64,000 bases of DNA, from contig NZ_CP093313.1 of NCBI RefSeq assembly GCF_025264625.1, forward strand, positions 5,642,001-5,706,000, written 5' to 3'. Source of the DNA: Occallatibacter riparius (GTDB lineage: Bacteria; Acidobacteriota; Terriglobia; Terriglobales; Acidobacteriaceae). Below are positions 36,040 through 44,449 of the stretch, piece after piece (the stretch's first letter is position 1; each line of letters begins with the position of its first letter). The notes below the pieces were generated by a model. The model was not told the origin of the DNA. It was given only the letters and a program-made list of their open reading frames with translations, and did no database searches. A program made the translations under genes and the position numbers.

Positions 36040-36918
36040 TCATCCCATTACAACAATTGGCTGGAAGAGTGTGCCGGCTACGCGGCTGGCGATGCCGAAC
36101 AGCTCGCGCTGGCCGGCGAATACCTTGACCAGCGGCGCCTGAGAGAACTCCGGCAGGTTGGCTTGCGCGCCGTTGCGCATGCGGCCGATAGTCTGCTCGT
36201 CGGCCGTAACGCATGGCATTTCAGGCAGCAGGGTCCGTGGGTGGATGCTCACGGCCTCAAGCGCCGCGAAGTTCCCTGCAAGCGGCTGGAGGTCGGCAAG
36301 TGGACGGGCTTCGTCGAGCGTGAAGACGCCGGCGCGGGTGCGGCGCAGGCTGCTGAGGTGCGCGCCGCAGCCGAGGATTTGGCCGAGCTCGTGCGCGACG
36401 GAACGAACGTATCCACCGGCGCTTATCTTCATGGCAAACGCGGCCTGGTCACCGTCGAGCGCGGTGATTTCAAATGAGTCGATCACAACGGTTGCGGGCT
36501 TGAGATCGACCGGCTTCCCGGCGCGTGCGAGCTTGTAGGCGGGAGTTCCTGCGATCTTCTTCGCCGAGTAAGGCGGCGGCATCTGCTGCAGTTCGCCGCG
36601 GAAGCGCAACGAAGCCTCGCGAATTTCTTCGAGCGTGAACTGGGGCTGCGCGACGGGGCCGGTGGGCTCGCCTTCAGCGTCGTAGGTGTCCGTAGCGAAG
36701 CCGAAGCGGATGGTGCCCGTATACGACTTCTCCGCCGAGCTGAAGAACTGTGCGAGACGGGTGTACTTGCCGACGAGCAACGGGAGCACGCCGGTCGCCA
36801 TGGGATCTAGCGTGCCGAGATGGCCGATGGACTTCTCGCCGGTGATCTTGCGAAGGCGGCTGACCACGTCGTGGGAGGTCATGCCGCCGGGTTTATCTAT
36901 GACGAACAGCCCGTTCAC
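36040..36918 (-). CDS. truB: tRNA pseudouridine synthase B
   Basis: Makes pseudouridine-55 in the T-loop of tRNAs. The 292-residue protein has the N-terminal 'GLFVIDKPGGMTSHDVVSRLRK' and the catalytic Asp-38 in 'GHLGTLDPMATGVLPLL', then 'KSYTGTIRFGFATDTYDAEG' and 'GYVRSVAHELG', all standard for TruB. Length is usual. The usual neighbours (rbfA, infB, rpsO) are absent here. It is followed by the methyltransferase gene and preceded, 77 bases upstream, by folE on the same strand. Confidence 0.96.
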   Translation of the reverse strand: MNGLFVIDKPGGMTSHDVVSRLRKITGEKSIGHLGTLDPMATGVLPLLVGKYTRLAQFFSSAEKSYTGTIRFGFATDTYDAEGEPTGPVAQPQFTLEEIREASLRFRGELQQMPPPYSAKKIAGTPAYKLARAGKPVDLKPATVVIDSFEITALDGDQAAFAMKISAGGYVRSVAHELGQILGCGAHLSSLRRTRAGVFTLDEARPLADLQPLAGNFAALEAVSIHPRTLLPEMPCVTADEQTIGRMRNGAQANLPEFSQAPLVKVFAGQRELFGIASRVAGTLFQPIVVMG

Positions 36919-36995
36919 TGAATTACTCTAGCAGTCCTTGGCGGGGCGACTGGAGCCCATCCCCCGTGCAATCGCGCGAGGAGGGTTCACCGAGA

Positions 36996-37685
36996 TCAGA
37001 GGTATCCCTGTGCGGGGTTGCGAACGAGCGACAGGAATTCCGACCGCGTCTCCTTGCGCTGGAAGCAGCCGACCATCGCGGAAGTGACGGTGAACGAATT
37101 CTGCTTCTCGATGCCGCGCATCATCATGCAGAGGTGACGGGCTTCGATTACAACGCCCACGCCCTGCGGGGCGATCGCGTCGCTGATAGCGTCAGCAATC
37201 TGCCGGGTCATGCGTTCCTGCACCTGCAGGCGTCGTGCAAACACCTCAACCAGCCGCGCGATCTTGCTGAGTCCCACGACCTTGCCGTTGGGGATGTAGG
37301 CAACGTGCACCTTGCCGAAGAACGGCAGCATGTGATGCTCGCAGAGCGAGAACATCTCGACGTCCTTAACGATCACCATCTCGTCGTAGTCGACATCGAA
37401 CAGAGCAGCGCGCAGAATCTCCCCGGCGTCTTCCTGGTAGCCCTTGGTGAGATAGGCCATTGCCTTCTCAACGCGGCCCGGAGTGGCGATGAGGCCGTCG
37501 CGATTAGGGTCCTCCCCAAGACGCGTGATGAGCTCGCGATAGAGCTCCTGCGTACTGTGGTCTTTCAAAGAGTCCTTGTCTGCCAGGACTTTCGACATCG
37601 GCTTCGTCATCGGTACTGTTTGCGCCATACGGCGGTCCTTTCCGCTGCTTGCGTTGGAAGAACTCGCAGCCTTTCCCGGGCCCAT
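36996..37685 (-). CDS. folE: GTP cyclohydrolase I
   Basis: Converts GTP to dihydroneopterin triphosphate, the entry step of folate and tetrahydrobiopterin synthesis. The 229-residue protein has '[20 protein letters not shown]' (zinc Cys and His ligands) and '[17 protein letters not shown]' (third ligand Cys; the His dyad), so it is the zinc-dependent type I enzyme. The first ~35 residues are a non-conserved extension. GGAGG eight bases upstream of the ATG at 37685 supports the start, which overlaps the stop of the upstream PTPS gene (TGATG). It is the last gene of a three-gene pterin operon. Confidence 0.96.
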   Translation of the reverse strand: MGPGKAASSSNASSGKDRRMAQTVPMTKPMSKVLADKDSLKDHSTQELYRELITRLGEDPNRDGLIATPGRVEKAMAYLTKGYQEDAGEILRAALFDVDYDEMVIVKDVEMFSLCEHHMLPFFGKVHVAYIPNGKVVGLSKIARLVEVFARRLQVQERMTRQIADAISDAIAPQGVGVVIEARHLCMMMRGIEKQNSFTVTSAMVGCFQRKETRSEFLSLVRNPAQGYL

Positions 37686-38113
37686 CAGGCCGCCTCCGCT
37701 GAGCTGGCGCCGAAGTACTGGAAGAAGTTATTCTCCGTTTCTTCCACGCGAACATACTCCAGTGCGACTCCCACCGGCACGGCGTCTTTCAGCAGCTCAA
37801 ACACTGTCCTGCATAGATTTTCTGTGGTGGGGACTTGCGAGGTAAATAACGGATCGAGGTTGAGATTGGCGTGATCAAAACGCGTGAGCACTTGCGTGCG
37901 CACCGCTGCATCCAGATCGACGAGATTGATCACCATCCCCGTGTCGGGGACGACCTCACCGCGGACCAGCACTTCAATCACGTAGTTGTGGCCGTGACCA
38001 TGGGGATTACTGCATTTGCCGTAGACGGCACGATTCTGCTCGGGCGTGAACGCGTCGGAATGCAGCCTGTGGCTGGCGCTGAGCGTATAACGGCGTCCGA
38101 AGTAGGCGCTCAT
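37685..38113 (-). CDS. 6-pyruvoyltetrahydropterin synthase/QueD family protein, paralogue 1
   Basis: 142 residues of the PTPS/QueD fold, which acts on dihydroneopterin triphosphate. The zinc and catalytic region is '[19 protein letters not shown]', with Cys followed by His-Gly-His. The Asp-His pair is in 'FDHANLNLD' and the substrate Glu in '[11 protein letters not shown]'; all catalytic positions are therefore present. The spacing C-x5-HGH-NY is that of the animal-type PTPS rather than E. coli QueD (C-x3-HGH). The stop overlaps the folE start, and the start overlaps the stop of paralogue 2 (ATGA). The product could feed pterin cofactor, folate-bypass or queuosine synthesis. Confidence 0.9.
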   Translation of the reverse strand: MSAYFGRRYTLSASHRLHSDAFTPEQNRAVYGKCSNPHGHGHNYVIEVLVRGEVVPDTGMVINLVDLDAAVRTQVLTRFDHANLNLDPLFTSQVPTTENLCRTVFELLKDAVPVGVALEYVRVEETENNFFQYFGASSAEAA

Positions 38114-38571
38114 TGGCCGCCCCGGAACTTCACCCCAGGAACGAGGACCTGTTCCTGGGGACCCCGAAACTCTGCAAAGATCTCAGGCGTCTCGTAGACC
38201 CGCACTACGGCGAGGCGTGCACTATGCGCAGCAGCAATCGGCGGTTCAAGGCGGCGCCACGCGGCGATCGCGATGTTCTCGCTAGTCGGAATGGTTTTGG
38301 CGAACTCGGGAACTTCCAGGTTGAAGTGGCGGTGATCCCACGCCGCAAGCACCTCATCCTCGATGACGTCTTTCAGCCATTTGAGGTCGACGACAAAGCC
38401 TGTGACAGGATCCGGCTCGCCAGCCACCGTCACCTCGAGCGTGTAATTGTGCCCGTGCCCGTTGCGATTGGCACAGCGGCCGAACACTTCCTGGTTCTTC
38501 TCGGCCGACCAGGACTCGTTCCAGTAATAGTGCGAGGCAGCGAATGTCGCCCGCCGGGTGAGCAATATCAT
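38110..38571 (-). CDS. 6-pyruvoyltetrahydropterin synthase/QueD family protein, paralogue 2
   Basis: 153 residues, the first gene of the operon. Zinc and catalytic region: 'FGRCANRNGHGHNYTLEVTV' (Cys, then His-Gly-His), very like mammalian PTPS ('CNNPNGHGHNY'). The Asp-His pair is in 'AWDHRHFNLE' and Glu in 'VRVYETPEIFAEF'. It differs from paralogue 1 in having Asn for the first His of the HGHGH run, and a longer C-terminus. Four-base overlap with paralogue 1 (38110-38113). Both copies appear active, so they probably do different reactions or form a mixed complex. Confidence 0.9.
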   Translation of the reverse strand: MILLTRRATFAASHYYWNESWSAEKNQEVFGRCANRNGHGHNYTLEVTVAGEPDPVTGFVVDLKWLKDVIEDEVLAAWDHRHFNLEVPEFAKTIPTSENIAIAAWRRLEPPIAAAHSARLAVVRVYETPEIFAEFRGPQEQVLVPGVKFRGGQ

Positions 38572-39415
38572 GAAGACCTCAAAGCAGAGATGCTCAAGGA
38601 CTACAGGAGGTTACAGGCATCTTGATCTGCTTGAAATCCATGTTAGGGGAAGCGGGCCCTCGCGGGATAGCGTCGGCGCTGCGAGCTTCAGGAGCAACAC
38701 AGCGTGCAAAACGGCCGGAAGCAGGGTCAAAATCGTCCCACATTGCGAATCGTCGGTCGCGCCGGATCGTGCAAAAGCGACACACCCGGGCGGGAATTCG
38801 ACGTACTTTTTACAAAACCGCGAGTAGAAATTTCAGGATGCACGAACTATTTACAAGGCTGCCTGAAAAAGCGATTTTTCTGTGAAATTTGGGTTGGCGA
38901 CACCCCGTGCCGCGTGTAAGCATGACGATGTTGCTGATTCAAGTTAGTTGCCTGGACAGACAGAATCGAAGAGCGCTGGTGAGCAATATAGCTCCTGATC
39001 GAAAGAGCGTTTCCAGCAGTTCTCCTGGTTGTGTGGTGTCCTGCGGCATGGCATACCCTCTTGCTCATGCCGGATAGATAGAGGTTGCTGAGTTTACGAG
39101 CACGGGCGATTCCGCCGCTCAGAACAGCCCCCGAAACGAAGACTCCCGGCGTCGCTTTATCAGCGATGTACAGGACCCCTTGCGTCTGAACGGCGATGCG
39201 TCCGGCACGCATGGCAAGACCAGCGCAAGACACTTCACTGCTCTCGCGGTTCTGCTGTTAGATATGATGCAGCCCCGCGAAAAACAGGTTGGTTTATCGC
39301 CGAAAACCGTGAGCCCGAGTTCGAAAACTTCAAGGAGTTGATCGGGTTCCGCGAAACGACAAACAGAACACCCGGAACGCGGTCCAAGGCCGCGCCGATT
39401 CGTAAAAGGGCTCTG
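38572..39415. other. 844-base divergent intergenic region, no convincing gene
   Basis: Upstream of both the pterin operon (minus) and a secreted-protein gene (plus). Several short ORFs exist on both strands, but none has a ribosome-binding site or coding bias. At 38862-38883 is an AT-rich dyad, 'gaaaaagcgatttttc'. The length suggests regulatory sequence or a decayed gene; I recognise no riboswitch. Confidence 0.4.
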
Positions 39416-40705
39416 ATGAAACTCCTTAGATTGCTCTCTCTCCCCCTGGTGCTGTCCGCCCTCGCAGCAGTGCCCGCCTTCGCCAATCCAACCGTGACGA
39501 GCCCGTACGCTAACAGCACGGTCTCTTCTCCGTTCACTCTCACTGCCAATTCGTCCAGCTGCTCGAACCAGTCCGTCACCACGATGGGCTACTCGCTCGA
39601 CAGCAGCTCTAGCACCGTTTTCCAAAGCGGCACATACCTGCAGAAGTCGGTGTCCGCGGCCACAGGCGGGCACACCATCCACGTGAAGGCGTGGGGCAAG
39701 AGCGGCGCGGTATGCGTCACTGACGTGCCTGTCAAGGTAAGCGGAACGACATCGGGCAATCCCGGCGTGAGTTCGCCTACGAGTGGCTCTACCGTGACCT
39801 CGCCATTCAAGCTGTATGCGTCATCGTCCAGTTGCTCGGGGCAAGCGGTCGCATCCGTCGGCTACTCGATTGACAGTAGCACCTATACGTACATCGTGGG
39901 CGGAACCGTGCTGAGCACGTCGGTATCCACCGGCACGGGCGGACATACGATCCACGTGAAGTCTTGGGGCAAGAGCGGCGCCTCCTGCGTGAACAACGTT
40001 GGAGTCACAGTTTCGGGCACCTCATCTACGGTCCCGTCGAATGCTACGAACGTCAGCAACGTTCAGGTCACCGGCACCTGGGCGAGCGTTCACGACGCGG
40101 GCACTTCGGGCTGGTCGAGCGGGACATCTTCCCTTACCAGTTCTCCGTCGCGGAGCGGCAACGCGCGCCACTATAACACCAGCTATAACAACTATGGTGG
40201 TCAGCGCTATTCGACTCACATCAGCGACAACACGGCGGCGCATAACTTTGTTTACGACGTCTGGGTGTATATCAAGGACACCTCAACGGGCGTCAAGGTC
40301 CTGGAGATGGATTTGAACCAGGTGATCGCCAACGGCTGGACGGTGATCATGGGCGTTCAGTGCGATGGCTGGACAGGCACGTGGGACTTCACCACGAACA
40401 AGGGGAGCGCCACAAGCCCGAACGACACATGGGTTCACTCCAGCGCCAAGTGCAATCCGCAGAGCTGGGGCGTGAATGCATGGCATCACATCCAGTACTC
40501 GGTTTACCGCGACGACTCCGGATTCGTGACTTATCAGTGGATGTCGGTGGATGGAGCGAAGCAGACGCTCAACGCGAAGACCTTCGCCGGGTTTGCGCTG
40601 GGCTGGGGCAAGACCGTGCTCACCAACTTCCAGGTGGACGGCGGAACCAGCTATGCGTACGGATCGAATATCTTTGTCGATAACATGAATGTCTCGTATT
40701 GGTAG
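39416..40705 (+). CDS. secreted protein with two Ig-like repeats and a lectin-like C-terminal domain
   Basis: 429 residues with a signal peptide (MKLLRLLSLPLVLSALAAVPAFA). Two tandem Ser/Thr-rich repeats of about 85 residues (about 24-108 and 115-200) share 'TGGHTIHVK(A/S)WGKSGA' and two Cys each ('SSCS', 'GA.C'), probably a disulphide. The C-terminal part (about 215-429) is rich in Trp, Tyr and Asn ('SSAKCNPQSWGVNAWHHIQY', 'GSNIFVDNMNVSYW'), like concanavalin/jelly-roll domains. It has no catalytic motif that I recognise, and may bind sugars or be an extracellular matrix component. Start ATG at 39416 fits the signal peptide. Confidence 0.82.
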   Translation: MKLLRLLSLPLVLSALAAVPAFANPTVTSPYANSTVSSPFTLTANSSSCSNQSVTTMGYSLDSSSSTVFQSGTYLQKSVSAATGGHTIHVKAWGKSGAVCVTDVPVKVSGTTSGNPGVSSPTSGSTVTSPFKLYASSSSCSGQAVASVGYSIDSSTYTYIVGGTVLSTSVSTGTGGHTIHVKSWGKSGASCVNNVGVTVSGTSSTVPSNATNVSNVQVTGTWASVHDAGTSGWSSGTSSLTSSPSRSGNARHYNTSYNNYGGQRYSTHISDNTAAHNFVYDVWVYIKDTSTGVKVLEMDLNQVIANGWTVIMGVQCDGWTGTWDFTTNKGSATSPNDTWVHSSAKCNPQSWGVNAWHHIQYSVYRDDSGFVTYQWMSVDGAKQTLNAKTFAGFALGWGKTVLTNFQVDGGTSYAYGSNIFVDNMNVSYW

Positions 40706-40726
40706 ACTGCACGAATGGATGTGATA

Positions 40727-40757
40727 AGGCCGCGCTTCACCGCGCGGCCTATTTTTT
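40727..40757 (+). terminator. intrinsic terminator after the secreted Ig-repeat gene
   Basis: Stem AGGCCGCGC / GCGCGGCCT (40727-40735 with 40742-40750), 6-base loop, followed by ATTTTTTTC. It lies 22 bases after the stop, just before a convergent glycosyltransferase gene. Confidence 0.85.
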
Positions 40758-40766
40758 TCTGGTTAG

Positions 40767-41948
40767 CTATTGCTTGTAGACCCGCCCTTTCCAACTCACC
40801 TGTTTGAACACACGATGCTGAAACCAGCTCCAGTAAAGCAGGAATGCGAAGAGCGGCAGTCCCAGCGGCGACAGCAGAGAATCGAGAAACGGGAAATTCG
40901 ACTTGGCTACGCGCGTGTAGAACCGGACGAGGGTACGTAGCCACAGCAACGCGCAGACCCAACCGGGACTGATCCACTCAAGCCCGCTCATATTGAAGCG
41001 TGAATACCACAATTCAACGGCGAGAATTGGCAGCAGAAACAGCAAAGCGAAGTCGAGAGCGCGCCAGAACGCCAGCACCAGAGCATTATCGAAGAGCAGG
41101 GCCAGGTTCTTTGTCCAGCCCTCGATCATGCTCGCCGTACTCCGGTACATGCGTGTGGACACAGCGTCGGCCGCATAGCGGAAGCGCAGACCCACCCGGC
41201 GCTTCTTCGCGATGAAGGCGAGTTCCACATCTTCGAGCACGCGGTCGCGCACAGCAGCATGGCCGCCGATACGCCGATAGGCTTCGCGTTCCACCAGCAG
41301 ATATTGGCCGTTGGCAGCGGCGACGCGTTGGTTAGGGTCTGACACCTTCGCGGGCGGATAGGCCAGCGAGAGTTCGCTGAACACAAGCGGCATGAGCGTG
41401 CGTTGTGCCAGGCCGGTCACAATCTGCCGCGGTGAATAGCTGAGCATGCCGGCCTTGTGCCGTTCCGCCTCATGCATGCCGCGGCGCAGGTCGCCGGGCT
41501 CGTGGATCGTGTCGGCATCGGTAAACAGGAGCCAGCGGCCGCGCGCTTTGCGAGCCGCGGTCCACACGGCGTTCGCCTTCCCTGTCCAGCCAGGCTGAAG
41601 CTTGTCAGCCTTGATCACCGTGACACTGGGAAAGCTGCCTGCAATTGCGGCCGTTTTGTCGGTCGAGTTGTCATCGACGACGATCAGTTCCCAATCGCGG
41701 CCGAGCTGGAATATGTCCTCGGATTGTGCCGTGAGCGAGCGCAGGCAGTCGCCAAGAATGTCTTCTTCGTTGCGGGCCGGCACAATCACCGTGAGTTCAA
41801 TGAGCGGGTCCGGCTCGGGCTGATCGAACACGGCAGGGCCGCGGTACGGCAGCTTCGATGGATCGACCGGCTCGTCGCTCAGGCCGAGAATCGGCTTCCA
41901 CTCGCCGGGGGCTGCACTCTCGGGTAAGTCGTTTGGATCTCTCGGCAT
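40767..41948 (-). CDS. family 2 glycosyltransferase with membrane anchor (HpnB-like)
   Basis: 393 residues. GT-A domain from about 50: 'LTVIVPARNEEDILGDCLRS', 'WELIVVDDNSTDKTAAIAG', 'LLFTDADTIHEPGDLRRGM' (DxD metal motif as DAD) and 'RDRVLEDVELAFIAKKR' (ED motif). The C-terminal ~130 residues have about three membrane helices ('ALDFALLFLLPILAVELWYS', 'WVCALLWLRTLVRFY', 'LLSPLGLPLFAFLLYW'). The segment 'LQPGWTGKANAVWTAARKA' is like the hopanoid-associated transferase HpnB, but no squalene/hopene genes are adjacent, so acceptor and donor remain open. Start ATG at 41948 (MPRDPND). Confidence 0.87.
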   Translation of the reverse strand: MPRDPNDLPESAAPGEWKPILGLSDEPVDPSKLPYRGPAVFDQPEPDPLIELTVIVPARNEEDILGDCLRSLTAQSEDIFQLGRDWELIVVDDNSTDKTAAIAGSFPSVTVIKADKLQPGWTGKANAVWTAARKARGRWLLFTDADTIHEPGDLRRGMHEAERHKAGMLSYSPRQIVTGLAQRTLMPLVFSELSLAYPPAKVSDPNQRVAAANGQYLLVEREAYRRIGGHAAVRDRVLEDVELAFIAKKRRVGLRFRYAADAVSTRMYRSTASMIEGWTKNLALLFDNALVLAFWRALDFALLFLLPILAVELWYSRFNMSGLEWISPGWVCALLWLRTLVRFYTRVAKSNFPFLDSLLSPLGLPLFAFLLYWSWFQHRVFKQVSWKGRVYKQ

Positions 41949-42055
41949 ACGCGGCGGCGTTCCTCTTTCGCAATGCGCGGCAAATGGCCGCAGCGCCTTC
42001 GGATGGTGTGACGGATGACCTTTCCTGAAGGCTTCCCGCTCCGTATTATAAGGAC

Positions 42056-42559
42056 GTGAACTCCCGCGGCTTCCTTATGTACCGGCTGACATTAATTGCA
42101 CTGTTGTCGTTTGCACTGCTTTCCGGCTGCAATCGCGGCGCCCGCCCCGCCCAGGTTGGGAAGAAGGCTCCAGATTTCACGGTGAGCGATGGCACGAGCA
42201 CGATTCGGCTTTCCAGCTACCGCGGCAAAGTTGTTCTGCTCAATTTCTGGGCGAGCTGGTGCGGACCTTGTGTGCAGGAGACGCCGGGGCTGCAGCAGTT
42301 GCACCACGACCGGCCCGACATCGAGATCGTGGGCGTGAGCGTGGACACCGACGCCAATGCATATCAGCGCTTCCTCAAGCGCTTCCGCGTCGACACGCCT
42401 AACGTGATGGACCCCGAACAGAAGGCCGCCAAGCTGTACCACACAGACGGCTGGCCAGAGACCTACATCATCGACCGCAACGGTGTCATCCGCCGCAAGG
42501 TCATTGGCGATCCCGACTGGGGAAACCCCGAGATGCGGGCCTACCTCAAAAATCTGTGA
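42056..42559 (+). CDS. TlpA/ResA-like thioredoxin-fold lipoprotein
   Basis: 167 residues with a lipoprotein signal (ITL-rich helix, lipobox LLSGC, Cys at residue 25), then a thioredoxin/AhpC fold of the TlpA type. The active site is 'NFWASWCGPCVQETPGLQQL' (CGPC), the cis-Pro region 'GWPETYIIDRNGVI', preceded by 'VGKKAPDFTVSDG'. It probably reduces disulphides in the periplasm (cytochrome c maturation or similar). The GTG at 42056 is preceded by AAGGA, but too closely; an ATG at 42077 in frame would also give a good signal peptide. Confidence 0.88.
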   Translation: MNSRGFLMYRLTLIALLSFALLSGCNRGARPAQVGKKAPDFTVSDGTSTIRLSSYRGKVVLLNFWASWCGPCVQETPGLQQLHHDRPDIEIVGVSVDTDANAYQRFLKRFRVDTPNVMDPEQKAAKLYHTDGWPETYIIDRNGVIRRKVIGDPDWGNPEMRAYLKNL

Positions 42560-42604
42560 CGGCGTGCACGCGCCTGCCTCAAGCCACGCTGGTATTCTGA
42601 AGCC

Positions 42605-42895
42605 ATGACGAACGTTGATATCGTGTTCCGCTATGCTGCTGAGCCCACTGAGGCCGTGCTGTTTGCGCTCGCCGGGACGCGCGAGGTGTACGGCATCCGG
42701 CATCTGGCTTTCGATCGCGAAGCGAAGACGGTGCGCGTGGAATACGATGCGACGCGGCTTTCAGGACCTGTTGTCGCGGGGCTGGTCCGGCGTGCTGGAC
42801 TCGATATCGTAGAGGAAGTTTCGCTGATTCCTCCGCCGCCTCCAGAGCCCGAGACAGCGGCAGCAACGCCCCCGATGCCCGCGTCCAAGGCGTAG
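42605..42895 (+). CDS. small HMA-like-fold protein, function unknown
   Basis: 96 residues. The core 'TNVDIVFRYAAEPTEAVLFA', 'VYGIRHLAFDREAKTVRVEY' and 'LSGPVVAGLVRRAGLDIVEE' follows the beta-alpha-beta-beta-alpha-beta order of heavy-metal-associated (ferredoxin-like) domains but lacks the CxxC metal site. The tail is Pro-rich (PPPPPEPETAAATPPM). It is probably co-transcribed with the thioredoxin-like gene 45 bases upstream. Function not known. Confidence 0.65.
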   Translation: MTNVDIVFRYAAEPTEAVLFALAGTREVYGIRHLAFDREAKTVRVEYDATRLSGPVVAGLVRRAGLDIVEEVSLIPPPPPEPETAAATPPMPASKA

Positions 42896-42991
42896 CCGCA
42901 ACCGTTCGGCGCGGTTGCGCCAACCCACAATCCTTGATACTCTAAATCAGGTTCAACCTGAATCTCTTCAGGCTCTTCTGAACCGTGAAGT

Positions 42992-43068
42992 GCGCCCGTA
43001 GCTCAGCTGGATAGAGCGACTGACTACGAATCAGTAGGCCGGAGGTTCGAATCCTTCCGGGCGCACCA
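42992..43068 (+). tRNA. tRNA-Arg (anticodon ACG)
   Basis: 77 bases fold as a canonical tRNA with CCA encoded. Acceptor stem GCGCCCG with CGGGCGC, D-arm GCTC/GAGC, anticodon stem ACTGA/TCAGT with loop CTACGAA (anticodon ACG, wobble A to inosine), variable loop AGGCC, and T-arm GGAGG-TTCGAAT-CCTTC. Its 3' part (43021-43068) is the left att repeat of the element that follows. A hairpin plus TTTT at 43101-43132 probably ends its transcript. Confidence 0.95.
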
Positions 43069-43073
43069 TTGAT
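43021..43073 (+). repeat. left attachment site (attL), 53-bp direct repeat
   Basis: The 53 bases from inside the tRNA anticodon arm through the CCA and five further bases (TTGAT) are identical to 49865-49917. This is the usual footprint of tyrosine-recombinase integration into a tRNA 3' end. Recombination between the repeats would excise about 6.8 kb and leave one intact tRNA. Confidence 0.93.
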
Positions 43074-43329
43074 CTACCAAGGACTTACGAGTTATTCCCG
43101 AACCTCCGACAGTGGCCGCTGTCGGAGGTTTTGTCGTAATGGCCGCAATGACTTCTCGCTTAGCGTCGAGATATTCACTCACGTAATCCATGTAGTGAAT
43201 CAGCGATCTCGCCCCGCGCCTAAATGCAGCCGGGTTATTCGTGACGCCTGCGATCCTCCGCTTTTCGCCGAGGATGAAGCGCCGGTAGGTCACCATAACG
43301 TGACGCCTTGATGGGTGAGGGTGTGTCAT
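43024..43329 (-). CDS. small basic protein translationally coupled to the integrase
   Basis: 101 residues. The ATG at 43329 overlaps the integrase stop (ATGA), strong evidence of coupling. The sequence is basic: 'MTHPHPSRRHVMVTYRRFIL', 'GEKRRIAGVTNNPAAFRRGA', 'HYMDYVSEYLDAKREVIAAI'. The last ~16 residues read antisense through attL and the tRNA ('CARKDSNLRPTDS', a well-known tRNA-antisense string), so the stop lies inside the repeat and would be kept after excision. A terminator-like hairpin (43101-43132) lies within its 3' half, which weakens the case for the C-terminal part. Function unknown; perhaps an accessory to integration. Confidence 0.5.
   Translation of the reverse strand: MTHPHPSRRHVMVTYRRFILGEKRRIAGVTNNPAAFRRGARSLIHYMDYVSEYLDAKREVIAAITTKPPTAATVGGSGITRKSLVDQWCARKDSNLRPTDS
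43101..43134 (+). terminator. probable terminator of the tRNA-Arg transcript
   Basis: A 12-bp perfect stem (AACCTCCGACAG / CTGTCGGAGGTT; 43101-43112 with 43119-43130), 6-base loop, then TTG after the final TT (TTTTG overall). It lies 33 bases after the tRNA on the same strand, but inside the island, beyond attL. The element therefore brings or replaces the tRNA terminator. Confidence 0.65.
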
Positions 43330-44405
43330 CCGTTCACCACTAACTCGAGACCGCTGTGGCGGACGTTGAGTTGATTGACGACATCGGCGACGCCGCTGAT
43401 GTCCGGGTGCAGGTATTGCTGCGTCGTGGCGATGCTGTCGTGTCCGAGCAGGTCCTTGACGAGGGCGAGGTTCTTCGTCTCGGCGAGGATCTCGGTCGCG
43501 AAGGTGTGACGCGTCAGGTACGGTACGATGTCTCGTCCGAAGCCGGCCGCGGTGCGCGCCTTGCGGAACGCCTTCCCGATGGTGCGGCGATGCCCCTCGG
43601 CTGTTTTGCCGACGAACACCCACTGCTCCAACTGGGCCACCTTGCGAAGATCGCCTTTGGCCTTCGCCTTGACGATCGCTGCCTGCGCAGCGGCCCAGCG
43701 GCGCTTGAGAACGGCGCGGAGCCGGTCGGACATCGGAATGGGGCGTTGCTTGTTTCCCTTCCCAATGACCCACACCGCGTTCCGCTCCCAGGCGATGTTG
43801 GCCCACTTCATGCGCATGGTCTCGACGCCCGGCCGCGTGCCGCAATCGCATCCGACGATGAAGACATCGCGGACATCGCCGCGAAGATGCTTGAGCAGCT
43901 CGGCGCGTTCCTCCGGACTCAGGACGCGAGTTCGGCGGGGCGCCTTGCTGCGCTTGATCTTCGGCGCGGCCTGGATGTACTCGAGTTCGGCGGCGACGTT
44001 GAGCATGCGGGAAAGTGTCCTCTGGCCGCTCTTGGCATTATGCGGGCTCTTCGGAAATACGATGGTCGCAGCCAGGTTGCGAGTGATCTTGTGGAGCGGC
44101 ATGCCGGCGACAATGGTCTCCGACAGCAGCCCCCATCCGTGGCAATAGTCCTTGTACGTGTCCAGGTCGAGAGTCCCCGCAGCAACGCGATCTTTGTTGT
44201 ACTGCAGGAATTCCTTGCTGAATTCGGAGAGTGTGGGGATCTTCCGCACCTTCCGGTTAAGAGCTCCCTGCTGAGCCTCGGCGAGCTTGATGGCTTCGAA
44301 GGTCTCCGCACGCTTCTGATTGGTTTCCTTCGTAGTGCCCCAGTAGCGCTGGCCGTGCAGCATGAACTCGTAGTGAAAGTATCTACCGCGTTTTTTGACC
44401 GACAT
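43326..44405 (-). CDS. int: tyrosine-type site-specific integrase
   Basis: 359 residues from the ATG at 44405, where GGAGG lies six bases upstream (frame open to 44486). Arm-binding N-terminal domain ('MSVKKRGRYFHYEFMLHGQR'), SAM-like core-binding domain (about 60-170), and catalytic domain (about 180-345). Catalytic residues: Arg in 'VGCDCGTRPGVETMRMKWAN', His-x-x-Arg in 'VPYLTRHTFATEIL', His/Lys region 'KDLLGHDSIATTQQYLHPD' with the nucleophile Tyr. It would integrate and excise the island at the tRNA-Arg 3' end. The start codon lies inside a partial copy of the xis 3' end, and the stop overlaps a small coupled ORF. Confidence 0.95.
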   Translation of the reverse strand: MSVKKRGRYFHYEFMLHGQRYWGTTKETNQKRAETFEAIKLAEAQQGALNRKVRKIPTLSEFSKEFLQYNKDRVAAGTLDLDTYKDYCHGWGLLSETIVAGMPLHKITRNLAATIVFPKSPHNAKSGQRTLSRMLNVAAELEYIQAAPKIKRSKAPRRTRVLSPEERAELLKHLRGDVRDVFIVGCDCGTRPGVETMRMKWANIAWERNAVWVIGKGNKQRPIPMSDRLRAVLKRRWAAAQAAIVKAKAKGDLRKVAQLEQWVFVGKTAEGHRRTIGKAFRKARTAAGFGRDIVPYLTRHTFATEILAETKNLALVKDLLGHDSIATTQQYLHPDISGVADVVNQLNVRHSGLELVVNG

Positions 44406-44449
44406 TCTGCGCCTCCATGTTGGCTCGCACGGTTGGGCGCTTCGACGCC
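44383..44449 (-). pseudogene. partial second copy of the excisionase-like gene 3' end, overlapping the integrase start
   Basis: Bases 44409-44446 match 49396-49433 at 34 of 38 positions. Read on the minus strand in the same frame as the full gene, both encode a run like 'SKR..VRANMEA'; here it continues 'QNVGQKTR' to a stop at 44383. The int start codon (44405) is inside this frame. The fragment has no N-terminal part. Confidence 0.75.

Noticed and set aside
38572-38700. Possible preQ1 or other riboswitch upstream of the pterin operon
   Set aside because: No recognisable aptamer core could be found by eye.
38847-39233. 128-residue minus-strand ORF in the long spacer
   Set aside because: No ribosome-binding site, no coding bias and no motif.
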